From Ignavibacteriales bacterium (GTDB lineage: Bacteria > Bacteroidota > Ignavibacteria > Ignavibacteriales > Ignavibacteriaceae): 64,000 nt of DNA. The stretch is from positions 42,472-106,471 of the forward strand of contig JAGUYG010000050.1 in assembly GCA_020061465.1 (NCBI GenBank). The letters run 5' to 3'. Below are positions 43,738 through 52,681 of this stretch, piece after piece. Positions within the stretch are counted from its first letter, which is position 1, and each line of letters begins with the position of its first letter. The translations under genes and the position numbers were made by a program. The notes under the pieces were generated by a model. That model ran no database searches, was not told where the DNA came from, and saw only the letters and a list, made by a program, of their open reading frames with translations.

Positions 43738-43800
43738 TTCTTTACCCCCACAGGATGAGAAAGTCCTGTGTTAGCCCCTCAATTGCAGAGGGGCTTTTTT
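43738..43800 (+). ncRNA. Putative short RNA or attenuated leader before the NYN gene
   Basis: From the predicted start near 43738 the transcript would form ACAGGA-(8)-TCCTGT (43750-43769), then a G+C-rich terminator ending in five Ts at 43800. That yields a roughly 60-base RNA ending only six bases before the NYN start codon. It could be an independent small RNA or a leader that attenuates the NYN gene. I do not recognise a known RNA family. Confidence 0.45.
43773..43800 (+). terminator. Rho-independent terminator just before the NYN gene
   Basis: AGCCCCTC (43773-43780) pairs perfectly with GAGGGGCT (43788-43795) across a 7-base loop, followed by TTTTT. It lies immediately upstream of, not downstream of, the NYN coding region. 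Confidence 0.85.
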
Positions 43801-43806
43801 ATAAAT

Positions 43807-44427
43807 ATGAATAACAAAAAACAAAGATTAATTTTCTATATAGACGGTTTTAACCTTTATTTCGGCCTGCGAAGTAAAAACTGGAAGAAATATTATTGGT
43901 TAGACCTGGTAAAATTCTGCGAACAGTTTATCCGCTCACATCAGGAGCTGATAAGAGTAAACTATTTCTCAGCCATTCAGAAATCCAGGGGAAAACAGGA
44001 CAGGCAAGATTTGTTTCTTTCAGCTAATAAGCTGAATCCAAGGTTTCATCTATTTCTCGGCAAATTTCTTGAAAAGACTATTGACCATAACGGACAGAAA
44101 ATTAAAACATTCGAGGAAAAAGAAACTGACGTGCATATTGCAGTTCAGATGATCCGGGATGTTGTATTAGACCAATGTGACACATCGGTTTTAATTTCTG
44201 CAGACAGCGATTTGATACCCCCTATTGATTTCATTAATGAAATTAAACCAACGCATAAAATTTTTGTTTACTTTCCGCCTGCAAGATTTTCTTACGATTT
44301 AAAGCAGAAAGCAACAAACTATATTTCCCTTAACAATCACGAAGCAAAATTTAAATCATCTCAATTCCAGAATGAAATTCCTTTACCAAATGGATTTATT
44401 CTTAAAAGGCCTGCGGAATGGCAATGA
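43807..44427 (+). CDS. NYN-domain (LabA/DUF88-type) putative RNase
   Basis: A 206-residue NYN-domain protein, a PIN-like fold that cuts RNA. Visible signatures are IFYIDGFNLYFGLR with Asp13, ETDVHIAVQMIRDV in the middle and SADSDLIPPIDFI, which supply the acidic metal site. The start is ATG 43807; an open frame reaching upstream would run through the terminator stem and is rejected. It stands alone on the plus strand between the Qat genes and menH, between the two direct repeats. A role in defence or RNA decay is inference from location. Confidence 0.85.
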   Translation: MNNKKQRLIFYIDGFNLYFGLRSKNWKKYYWLDLVKFCEQFIRSHQELIRVNYFSAIQKSRGKQDRQDLFLSANKLNPRFHLFLGKFLEKTIDHNGQKIKTFEEKETDVHIAVQMIRDVVLDQCDTSVLISADSDLIPPIDFINEIKPTHKIFVYFPPARFSYDLKQKATNYISLNNHEAKFKSSQFQNEIPLPNGFILKRPAEWQ

Positions 44428-44694
44428 TTATAAATCCCGAATCCTTTATAACTCATCTATCAAGTTGAAAGAAGAAACAATATAATTTCGGAAATAAACA
44501 GACCGACATTCTCAAAACTATCACCGAGCATTCTAGGATTTGTAAACTCATTCCATTCTCAGTTTTAAAAAAAATAGCCAAAGCAGTAAGTTTTATCTCA
44601 TAGCTTCGCCCGGAGTTTATAGATGACTTTGCGTAAAGTTGTGAAGTGGAAGAGATTTAGGATTGGTGAAAAACCTTAGTAACACATCTTACGT
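44428..44694. other. Spacer between NYN gene and menH, with right copy of direct repeat
   Basis: 267 bases between converging genes. The right copy of the direct repeat lies at 44629-44683 (AGATTTAGGATTGGTGAAAA core), ending 12 bases before the menH stop. Nothing else is recognised, and no convincing terminator hairpin is seen. Confidence 0.6.
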
Positions 44695-45516
44695 TCAAAA
44701 ATTACTCAAAAACTTATTTACGGCATTAACAAACTTTTCCGGTTCTTCTAAATGTGTATTATGTCCCGCATTATTTATTATTATGTGTTCTGAATCGGGC
44801 AAGAGCTTAACCAGCTTTTTGTTTACTGCAATGAATTTAGTATCTAATTCGCCGGTGATAAGTAGAGTGGGAATTTTAATTAATGGAAGTCTGTCAAAAA
44901 GGGGAGGCATAGCACCGGTACCGTAACCTAAAAGCGAATTGGCTAATCCGGTTTTATTGTTTTTGAGTTTTGCTTTTTTTAGTTCGGTAAGCTTTTGGTT
45001 TGAAAATCTTTTTTGTGTCTGAAAAATTTCTTGATCCATCCAATAATCGGTAAACTCTTCGATTGAATGAAAGAGAATAAAATCAGATAACTCTTTATCC
45101 ATCTTAATTCGATCAATACGCTCGTTTGGATCTTCAATACCGGCTGTGGCGCTTTCAAGAATTAAACCGGAAATTTTATGTTGAAATTTATTTGCATAAG
45201 TAAGTGCAACTCTTCCGCCCATCGAATAACCTAAAAGAAAAATGTTTTTCCAGCGAAAGTATTCAATTACATCGGTGATGTGTTCGATTACATTATTAAG
45301 ACTATATTTGAATTGCTCATTCGGTGAATCGCTCTCGCCGTGTCCGATTAAATCGATACCTGCTTTTTGAAATCGGTCGTCAATTTTATTTGCAGGATGA
45401 ACCCAATCTTCAGATGAGCCGGTAAATCCGTGCAAAAAAATAATTGTTCCGCGCGGATTTATTGGAGAGGAAAATATTTCAACATTAATATTTATCTCGT
45501 CCGATTTTATTTTCAT
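44695..45516 (-). CDS. menH: MenH-type alpha/beta hydrolase (SHCHC synthase)
   Basis: MenH removes pyruvate from SEPHCHC in menaquinone synthesis. The 273-residue alpha/beta hydrolase has an oxyanion motif FLHGFTGSSEDW near 27-38, nucleophile Ser98 in GYSMGGRVAL, an acidic residue in TGELDTKF and catalytic His in NNAGHNTHLE near the end. It begins four bases inside the end of menD, which identifies it among many similar hydrolases. It is the last men gene before the accessory block. Confidence 0.92.
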   Translation of the reverse strand: MKIKSDEININVEIFSSPINPRGTIIFLHGFTGSSEDWVHPANKIDDRFQKAGIDLIGHGESDSPNEQFKYSLNNVIEHITDVIEYFRWKNIFLLGYSMGGRVALTYANKFQHKISGLILESATAGIEDPNERIDRIKMDKELSDFILFHSIEEFTDYWMDQEIFQTQKRFSNQKLTELKKAKLKNNKTGLANSLLGYGTGAMPPLFDRLPLIKIPTLLITGELDTKFIAVNKKLVKLLPDSEHIIINNAGHNTHLEEPEKFVNAVNKFLSNF

Positions 45517-47297
45517 AACTTTAACATGGTGAACTCATTATTTACCAATTCCCAATACTTTCTTCTTAGTGCTAACGACCTAACTGCATCAGTCTTAATT
45601 TCAAGAACATGAAATTGTCTGCTTGATAAAGCTTTAGCAAAAACAGTTCTAAACTCATTCCAATTTTTTATTTGATTAAACTTGCCGCCGTAGGCTTTAA
45701 CGAAAGGTAAAAAATTTAAATTATGCGGCGCAATAAAATATTCTTTAAATACTTTTCCGTATTTAGCAATCGGGAGCACCTCAAAAATGCCTCCGCCGTT
45801 ATTATTGATGAGAATTGTTACCAGAGGAATTTTATATTTATTTGCAGCAAGCAGACCATTTAGGTCGTGATAAAATGCAAGGTCACCGGTCAGTAAAATA
45901 GTAGGAGTTGAATCGATTGCCGCAATGCCCAAAGCAGTTGAAGTAATGCCGTCAATTCCGCTCGCCCCGCGGTTGTTAAAGATAGTAATTCTTCTTTCTG
46001 TAATTGAAGCGAAGTAATCGAAATCTCTTATCGGCATGCTGTTCGAGATCATCAAGCGTGAATTATCGGGAATTAAATTAATGAGTTCGTTGACAAGACG
46101 GCTTTCGTTAGGGAAAGGAGCGCGGTCAATTACTTCACATTTAATTTTACCTGAAATTGCATCCGCCTTTTTGAACAATTCTAACCAGCCGTTTTCTTTG
46201 GGTTTAAAGTTTTTACGGTTTAAATATTCTGTCATCTTTTGGCAAAACAAATAAGGTTTAAAAGCAAACGAAGCCGCTGCTTTATTTGAAGGGTCGAACC
46301 AATCGCCAAATTCATTTATCATGTAACGTTTTGCAGTGCAGCTTTCCAAATATTCGTCTAAAGCTTTTGATGTTATTGTTCTGCCAAAGTGGAGGATGAG
46401 GTCCGGTTTAAATTTACGTGTAAAATATTTTGAGCGGAGAAATCCTTCAAAGTTAGAAATAATATTTTCTTTTGAATGCAATCCAAATCTAAGCTGTGAA
46501 GCGCCATCGGCAATGACAGGAAAGCCGAGCTTTTCGGAAAGTAAAACGCAATTGCGGTGAAAGTTAGGATTGTAATTTTCCGGACCGGCAATAATTAATC
46601 CCTTTTTAGATTTACTCAAATCAGTAAATATTTCCTGAAACCATTTTTCTGAAAAAACATCCCGTTCGTCTTCTTTAAAGAAATATTTCTTCTCGATGAT
46701 AATTGAATCTGCTAAATAAATCAGACTTTTTTCGACTTCGTCCGTTAATGCATCGGGTTCAAATGGTTTTCTGAAAGGAAAATTTAAATGAACCGGTCCC
46801 TTCGAACGAACGGTACTTTCGTATACTGCGCGCCTTGCAAGAACTTTTATATGCTTGATTCGACGGGCAATCGGTTCGGGTAAGCCGACATCAACAAACC
46901 AGCGGATATGATTCTTGTAAAGGTTATTTTGATTTATTGTTTGATTAGCGCCCACGTCCAGCAATTCCGGCGGTCGATCTGCAGTGCAAACTATCAAGGG
47001 GACTCTTTGCTGATACGCTTCAATTATAGCAGGGTAAAGTTCTGCCGTTGCTGTACCGGAAGTGCAAACAATTGCAACCGGAGATGCACTTACCTTTGCC
47101 AATCCTAATGCGAAAAAAGCACAGCTTCTTTCATCAATGTGTACAAATGATTTGATTTTTTTATTGTTAGCAAACGCAAGCGTTAAAGGAGTGTTTCGGG
47201 AACCGGGTGAAATGCATGCATATTTTACACCGCTTACTATAAGCTCTCTAACAAACGTTTCTGTCCAAAAAATGTTTCTATTAATTTTTATTTTCAT
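45513..47297 (-). CDS. menD: SEPHCHC synthase (MenD)
   Basis: MenD is the thiamine-diphosphate enzyme that joins 2-oxoglutarate to isochorismate, the committed step of menaquinone synthesis. The 594-residue protein has SPGSRNTPLTLA near 31-42, HIDERSCAFFALGLAK, the cofactor Glu region in CTSGTATAELYPAIIEA, and a C-terminal cofactor motif LTGDLAFYHDLNGLL. It overlaps the end of menF by 17 bases and menH by four, so menF-menD-menH is a tightly coupled unit. Confidence 0.96.
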   Translation of the reverse strand: MKIKINRNIFWTETFVRELIVSGVKYACISPGSRNTPLTLAFANNKKIKSFVHIDERSCAFFALGLAKVSASPVAIVCTSGTATAELYPAIIEAYQQRVPLIVCTADRPPELLDVGANQTINQNNLYKNHIRWFVDVGLPEPIARRIKHIKVLARRAVYESTVRSKGPVHLNFPFRKPFEPDALTDEVEKSLIYLADSIIIEKKYFFKEDERDVFSEKWFQEIFTDLSKSKKGLIIAGPENYNPNFHRNCVLLSEKLGFPVIADGASQLRFGLHSKENIISNFEGFLRSKYFTRKFKPDLILHFGRTITSKALDEYLESCTAKRYMINEFGDWFDPSNKAAASFAFKPYLFCQKMTEYLNRKNFKPKENGWLELFKKADAISGKIKCEVIDRAPFPNESRLVNELINLIPDNSRLMISNSMPIRDFDYFASITERRITIFNNRGASGIDGITSTALGIAAIDSTPTILLTGDLAFYHDLNGLLAANKYKIPLVTILINNNGGGIFEVLPIAKYGKVFKEYFIAPHNLNFLPFVKAYGGKFNQIKNWNEFRTVFAKALSSRQFHVLEIKTDAVRSLALRRKYWELVNNEFTMLKL

Positions 47298-48705
47298 TGA
47301 ATAACGAAATAATAGGTTTTAGTTTTAATTCGGTTTCGCGAAATTCATCCCCGGGAATTGAATCTTCTACAATTCCACTGCCCGCATAAGCATAAATTTT
47401 ATGTCCTTTGCTCAACGCAGAACGTATCGATACGAAAAATTCGCCTTCGTTATTAAAGTTATACCATCCGATTAATCCGGAGTATAAACCGCGGCTTTCA
47501 AATTCTAAATTGTTGATTACATTTAATGCCTTCTCTTTAGGAAAACCGCAAACTGCAGGCGTTGGATAAAGCGCTTTAATAATTTTAAAAATCGAACCGT
47601 AATCATCTAATGAGGCTTCTATTAAGGTTGATATATGTTGAATATTAGCAAGCTTACGAATTACCAGATGTTCTTTAAAGTGGTGTTCTGTAGTATACGG
47701 CTTTATTGAATCGAGCGCATGATCGATTACGAATTGATGTTCTATTAAATTTTTACCGCTTGTAAGTAATTCCTCTTCGAGTTTTACGTCTTCAAAATTA
47801 CTTTTACCGCGCGGAGCCGAACCTGCAAGTATATCAATCTCAACATGTCCGTTCGAAAAACTAATCAATTTTTCGGGAGATGCGCCAAAGAAAACCGATT
47901 CAAAATTATGGTATGCAAACACAAAGCAGTCAGGATATGATATCGCAAGCCTGCTGATTATTAGATCGAAGTTTGGATAGCCGGATAATGTCAATTCTAA
48001 ACTTTTTGCTATCACTGCTTTGCTTATTTCTTTTTTTAAAATGCTCTGCAAGGATTTGTTTACTTGTACATTCCACCGCTCTTCTTGTAAGGAAGAACGG
48101 TTCAGTCCGGTAATCGAAATTTTTTCACCGGTTGTAAATTCATTGTTATCATCCAATAACAGCTCAAGTTGTTGCCTGCAGCGGGTTAAGCTATCGTTCA
48201 CTTCTAAATCGGAATTTGGAACGTAATTTAAAATGATAAAATTTTTCTTATTGTCGCTTATTAGACAAATCCTCGGAATAAACCAAAGTGAATTCGGGTA
48301 GTCTGTCCAAATATCATTCTTCGCCGAATTAAATTTATGAGCGCAGAAAATTAAAGGGACGGAAATTAAACCATGATCTAACCAATTATTCAGTACATGA
48401 TTCTTGAATTTAGCAAAACTATTTTCGAGCGTTTCGAAAACGTTAACATCTTCTGAAACTGCTTCGTACACTGAATCAAGCGCCATTATAGAATAATTCT
48501 GAGCCGGTTTTTCGAAAAATATTGAGGGATTGAATGTTCTCAAACAATGATCTATTCTTAAATCTGCATTGCTGTTAGGAATAGCAAAACTGATTAAATA
48601 ATCCCCGCTTAATTTATCTGCTTTAAGATTTTTTTCAATGAAAAGGCGGAAAGAATTGATGACAGATGAAATAAAATCTTCCATTAAAATCGAAATTTTT
48701 GACAC
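47281..48705 (-). CDS. menF: Isochorismate synthase (MenF)
   Basis: MenF converts chorismate to isochorismate, opening the menaquinone pathway. The 474-residue protein has the chorismate-binding core in its second half: ILAGSAPRGKS, EELLTSGKNLIEHQFVID, LYPTPAVCGFPKEKA and YAGSGIVEDSIPGDEFRETE. The poorly conserved N-terminal half is normal for the family. A second ATG seven codons in (MEDFISS) is an alternative start. It is the first gene of the men unit, so a promoter is expected in 48706-48817. Confidence 0.95.
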   Translation of the reverse strand: MSKISILMEDFISSVINSFRLFIEKNLKADKLSGDYLISFAIPNSNADLRIDHCLRTFNPSIFFEKPAQNYSIMALDSVYEAVSEDVNVFETLENSFAKFKNHVLNNWLDHGLISVPLIFCAHKFNSAKNDIWTDYPNSLWFIPRICLISDNKKNFIILNYVPNSDLEVNDSLTRCRQQLELLLDDNNEFTTGEKISITGLNRSSLQEERWNVQVNKSLQSILKKEISKAVIAKSLELTLSGYPNFDLIISRLAISYPDCFVFAYHNFESVFFGASPEKLISFSNGHVEIDILAGSAPRGKSNFEDVKLEEELLTSGKNLIEHQFVIDHALDSIKPYTTEHHFKEHLVIRKLANIQHISTLIEASLDDYGSIFKIIKALYPTPAVCGFPKEKALNVINNLEFESRGLYSGLIGWYNFNNEGEFFVSIRSALSKGHKIYAYAGSGIVEDSIPGDEFRETELKLKPIISLFNENKN

Positions 48706-48817
48706 TCAAATATAAAGTATATGGATGGAGTTTCAAATTTAACTTATGGATGCTTTTGACCAATGTGAGAAATAATTAATACAAAATTTTGGATAGGAAT
48801 GCTTCAACTATTTGCAA

Positions 48818-49705
48818 TCAGAAGATTATGTCTTCCTCAATAGTGTCCAGTATTCGTAAATAACTCTCATAGCGATGAAGATTGATTTCCCCATTCTCGA
48901 CGGCTTCAATTACCGCGCATTCCGGTTCATGGTGATGCGTGCAAGTATTAAACCTGCATGCGGGGATATACTCTGAAAATTCTATAAAGTAATGTCCCAA
49001 ATCTTCCTTCCTTATTCCGAATGGGTCTATTTCGCGAATGCCCGGCGTATCTATTATGAAAGTATCGTCTTCGACTTTGATCATTGTACTCGTAACGGTT
49101 GTATGAATTCCTTTTTCGGAGTAATAGCTTATTTCACCGACTTTTAAATTAAGGAAAGGATAAAGGCAGTTTAGGATAGAGGACTTGCCGACGCCGGACT
49201 GCCCCCAAAAAATATTTTTCTTTCCCAGCAACGTTTCATTCAATTCAGGTAAACCTTGTTTGGTTATTATGCTCGTGATGAATGTTTGATAACCTAAATC
49301 TTTGTAAAGATTAACCCAATTTTTTATTTCATCTTCATCGTCCAAATCGGCTTTGTTGATAATAATAATGCAGTTGAGATGCGAACTTTCACCTGCCACA
49401 AGAAGCCGGTCAATTACCTTATTATTAAATTCGGGTTCGTGTATGCTTGAGACGATTATGAGATTATCGATGTTTGCAGCTATTATTTGTTCTAATCGTT
49501 CACCTCGATAGCTCGCACCTCTTAAGCGCGGTGCTTTTCGGGAAAGATAATTTTTCCTGGGATGAATTTTTGTGATTACCCCGGCATCATTGTCGGTTAA
49601 CTTAATATCTACCATATCACCAACAACGGCGATGTCGGTATGATATAGTTTATCTTTCTTAAGCTGAAATTCCTTTTTGAATTTACCGGGCAGTGAGCAT
49701 CGCAA
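48818..49705 (-). CDS. rsgA: Ribosome small subunit-dependent GTPase RsgA
   Basis: RsgA helps late 30S assembly. The circularly permuted GTPase order is visible: NKAD at 117-120, then P-loop GQSGVGKSS at 168-176, then DTPGIREID, and a C-terminal zinc site CRFNTCTHHHEPEC. The listed start is TTG 49705, but the frame stays open and RsgA-like upstream (FITRIESKDYYVLISQ, then LRCSLPGKF), including the N-terminal OB-fold strand. A strong AGGAGG sits before codon ATA at 49774-49772, so real initiation may be at a non-standard codon there, giving 318 residues. Confidence 0.9.
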   Translation of the reverse strand: MRCSLPGKFKKEFQLKKDKLYHTDIAVVGDMVDIKLTDNDAGVITKIHPRKNYLSRKAPRLRGASYRGERLEQIIAANIDNLIIVSSIHEPEFNNKVIDRLLVAGESSHLNCIIIINKADLDDEDEIKNWVNLYKDLGYQTFITSIITKQGLPELNETLLGKKNIFWGQSGVGKSSILNCLYPFLNLKVGEISYYSEKGIHTTVTSTMIKVEDDTFIIDTPGIREIDPFGIRKEDLGHYFIEFSEYIPACRFNTCTHHHEPECAVIEAVENGEINLHRYESYLRILDTIEEDIIF

Positions 49706-49858
49706 AGTTTTATCTTCTTGTGATATAAGGACGTAATAGTCTTTGCTTTCAATCCTTGTAATAAAGCCTGTTATAAATCCTCCTAATTGATTAAAAATTA
49801 CGTGCTAAAATAAGTTTTGAACCGAAAGGATTCAAATAGAGAAGTCTTTGAGAAGCGT

Positions 49859-50476
49859 TTATTCAAACTTATAAGACTTGGTAACCCAAAATTCATGTGA
49901 TTCCGGATGAAGGTTTTCCCACCTCGATTTATATGCTGCCTCTAAAACTTTTTGCATGCAGTCCTCACTGTTAGTAGTGTTGGTTAATATTTTATGATCC
50001 GTTACTGTTCCGCTCGTATTAATTTTTAACGATAGTGTAATATAACCTTCAACATTTGAAGATACTGTTTTTGGAACTACTTCCAGAATTTGTCTTGGTG
50101 GAATAAATTTTTGAGTGCCTGCCAAATCTGATGTTTGAGATGTACCTTGTTCATCTTCTGCCGCAAAATGTGAATCGGAAAAATCTGCAGTCGTTATCTC
50201 TTCAATCAGAATATCTTCAGTTGCATCCGGCAGAAATATTTCAGGAAGTTTTGGTCGTTTAACTTCCAATCCGGCAAAAGGACTCTCTTGCACCGTATAA
50301 GGTACAAATTCCAAAATAATATTTTCATCATGCGGTTTTATCTGAAATCTTTTCTGTTCAATTCGTGGGAAATAAATTATCACCAGAATAATGATGAGCA
50401 GACTTAAAGCTAAGGAAAATAGCCAATTTCTCTTGTAGTTATATTTGTCGATATTTTTTTTAATGCGTAACATCAT
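49859..50476 (-). CDS. TonB-like energy transducer protein
   Basis: A 205-residue inner-membrane protein: a short basic cytoplasmic start, one membrane helix at about 18-38 (NWLFSLALSLLIIILVIIYF), a periplasmic linker and a C-terminal TonB/TolA-like domain at about 140-205 (VEGYITLSLKINTSGTVTDH). It probably powers outer-membrane receptors such as the Oar-like one here, though ExbB and ExbD are not adjacent. It starts 8 bases after the GWxTD gene ends, so both are likely in one transcript. Confidence 0.85.
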   Translation of the reverse strand: MMLRIKKNIDKYNYKRNWLFSLALSLLIIILVIIYFPRIEQKRFQIKPHDENIILEFVPYTVQESPFAGLEVKRPKLPEIFLPDATEDILIEEITTADFSDSHFAAEDEQGTSQTSDLAGTQKFIPPRQILEVVPKTVSSNVEGYITLSLKINTSGTVTDHKILTNTTNSEDCMQKVLEAAYKSRWENLHPESHEFWVTKSYKFE

Positions 50477-50484
50477 TGAATTAT

Positions 50485-52632
50485 TTATCTAACTAATTTC
50501 AAATTAAACGAGTTTGAAACAGCTTTGCCGGTTCGTTCATCGGTAATTTTTATGCTTAATAAATAATTGCCTGGCTCATATCCACTCAAGTCTAATTCAA
50601 AATAAATTTGCGGGTGCTGAGAATACGACTGAATATCGGTGGATATAATTACTTTATTGCCGGACTTAGTTATTCCGAATAGGTCAAGAAAATTTTGAGC
50701 GATACTTGCAATAGAAAATTTACTTTCGGCTTCTTCCAATTTTTGAAGAATTAAGTCCTGCTTAAAATAAGTCAGGTTTTGTTGATCCAATTTTAAATTA
50801 TAAACTTCGTAATATATTACAGCATTTTCGGTTATTCTATTTGTTCGATATGGTTTCGGGTAAATGTTCATTTCTTTTCTCTTAATAGCTGTCGGTGAAT
50901 CATAATCGAAGCTAATCGAATCGGCAAGAACTATATCGCTTATACTTAAGGTGCTTCCCGAAAAATCATTTATTTTTATTTTACCGCGGTTTACAGCAAC
51001 AGCCTTATCCTTGTCTCGAATAATTTCAAACGAAATGTTTCCGGTGTCCGGCGGAAGAGGCAGATAAAAAGTATTCATTAGGAGAGATTTATTAGAAATA
51101 GCTGTGACGTTCGGTTTGAGAATCAAATCGTTTATCCTTGAACGCTTTTCATAAATCGGCTGAAAATAACTATCGAAATAAAATATTCCGAGTCGGTGAT
51201 TATAATTATCAACAGCATCGTAATCTTTCTCCTTGAACAGTGAATAAATGAAGTAAACGTCCGTGTACTTCGATTTGCTGTTATCGAGATTTTTAAACTG
51301 AATCACGTATGAAGGTGCTTTAATTATCTTTCCATCAAATTTGGGTTCGTAATCTTCGTGGTTCTCTTTCCTGTAAAGTTGAATGAATTCATAAGTGTTG
51401 CCTTCGAATTGAGAAACAAATCCAATTGAAGAAGGATAGCTGAATGAATATTCTCCTGAAGAATACGGATCAATAAAGCCTAACACTTTATCATCGTAGT
51501 ACCAAATTTCGGTTTTTACATTTATTTGAACTCCTCTTCCTGCAAAATCTAAATCGGGTCTTAGCCTAATATGTGAATTAGGAAATCCATATCTCAATAA
51601 TGTTTCGCCTCTGTCGGATAACCATCCTTTCTTCCCGGAAAAGTTTCTTCCGAATCTAAAGTTTGCCTGTGCAAGCCGTGAATAGTGTTCTAATAGTCTT
51701 TCATTATATTCCGTTAGATACAACGGATCATTTATTTTCCAATAGTCACTAAAAACTTCTTTCAATTCATTTGTTAAAAGTATCTCATAGTGTTCTCCGA
51801 TTACCGGTTCTAAAAGTGCTTTAACCGAATTAAACTTGTAATCGGCTCTCTCTTCGGGATTCATAAACATAAGTGCACTTTGATAAGCAGTCAGCGATTT
51901 TTCCATCCTTGAAGTTTTATAATAAAGCAAGCCAAGCAGTAGAGGAATCCTATAATCTTCAGATGAATTTTCGATTAGCTTTTCAGCATATTTTAGTGCA
52001 GTTAGAGGATCATCGTTTTCTTCATATAGCATAGCAAGCCTGAAGTTAACTTCGAAATTATTCGGATCGTATTTAAGAGCAGATTTATAATAATGCAGCG
52101 CTTCCTGAAAATCTTGCTGTGCAAACTCCTCTAGATTAAAAAATATTCCTCCTTCAACTTTGTTTTTAGAATTATGATATTCACTGAATTCACGTTCCCT
52201 AAGTTTTGCAAGTCCTATCCAGGCATCTACAATGCTGCTATCTATTTTTAGAATTTTTTTATACTCACTTGCTGCACTTAATGCGAAAGATTCTTCAAGC
52301 TGCCTGGCAAGGGTAATGCGGTATTTAACATTTTGCGGCTCAATTGAAACAGCTTTACGAAGCAAGTCTCTTGCAATCTTGCGGCTGTTTATTGTGTTTG
52401 CTTCTATCTTTTCTAGCGCTGAGCTAAACAGTTTCTCTGCTTCGGAAAGATTAACTAAATCATTTTTATTCACAAAAAGAATTGAAGAATCCATCTCGAT
52501 AAATTGATTCATCGTTTCATTCGAAAAGTTTGAGGGAAGGCAAAATTGAAATGGAATGATGAAGCAAAATGAAGTTTTAATTAGATAGCTCGAAAAACCT
52601 GCAATTGTTAATATTTTGAATAACCTTTGCAT
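50485..52632 (-). CDS. TPR and GWxTD-domain protein
   Basis: A 715-residue exported protein. A hydrophobic N-terminus is followed by TPR repeats at about 60-260 (EFAQQDFQEALHYYKSALKY). A GWxTD domain follows at about 330-420, with the hallmark KGWLSDRGETLLRYGFP around Trp337, then a C-terminal beta-rich part. The GWxTD domain is known mainly from Bacteroidota, Acidobacteria and relatives, and its function is not established; envelope or secretion roles are proposed. The downstream TonB-like gene suggests a shared envelope task. Confidence 0.87.
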   Translation of the reverse strand: MQRLFKILTIAGFSSYLIKTSFCFIIPFQFCLPSNFSNETMNQFIEMDSSILFVNKNDLVNLSEAEKLFSSALEKIEANTINSRKIARDLLRKAVSIEPQNVKYRITLARQLEESFALSAASEYKKILKIDSSIVDAWIGLAKLREREFSEYHNSKNKVEGGIFFNLEEFAQQDFQEALHYYKSALKYDPNNFEVNFRLAMLYEENDDPLTALKYAEKLIENSSEDYRIPLLLGLLYYKTSRMEKSLTAYQSALMFMNPEERADYKFNSVKALLEPVIGEHYEILLTNELKEVFSDYWKINDPLYLTEYNERLLEHYSRLAQANFRFGRNFSGKKGWLSDRGETLLRYGFPNSHIRLRPDLDFAGRGVQINVKTEIWYYDDKVLGFIDPYSSGEYSFSYPSSIGFVSQFEGNTYEFIQLYRKENHEDYEPKFDGKIIKAPSYVIQFKNLDNSKSKYTDVYFIYSLFKEKDYDAVDNYNHRLGIFYFDSYFQPIYEKRSRINDLILKPNVTAISNKSLLMNTFYLPLPPDTGNISFEIIRDKDKAVAVNRGKIKINDFSGSTLSISDIVLADSISFDYDSPTAIKRKEMNIYPKPYRTNRITENAVIYYEVYNLKLDQQNLTYFKQDLILQKLEEAESKFSIASIAQNFLDLFGITKSGNKVIISTDIQSYSQHPQIYFELDLSGYEPGNYLLSIKITDERTGKAVSNSFNLKLVR

Positions 52633-52681
52633 GTAGATAAAATAATAAAAAAACTTTTATTTATCTGCATACAAAGTAAGT

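Noticed and set aside
43807..44427. NYN gene as a fifth Qat component
   Set aside because: It is 800 bases from qatD, has its own promoter and an intervening terminator, and is not part of the four-gene Qat arrangement.
43022..44683. CRISPR array
   Set aside because: Only two copies of the repeat lie 1.6 kb apart, with genes between; no regular spacing exists anywhere in the window.
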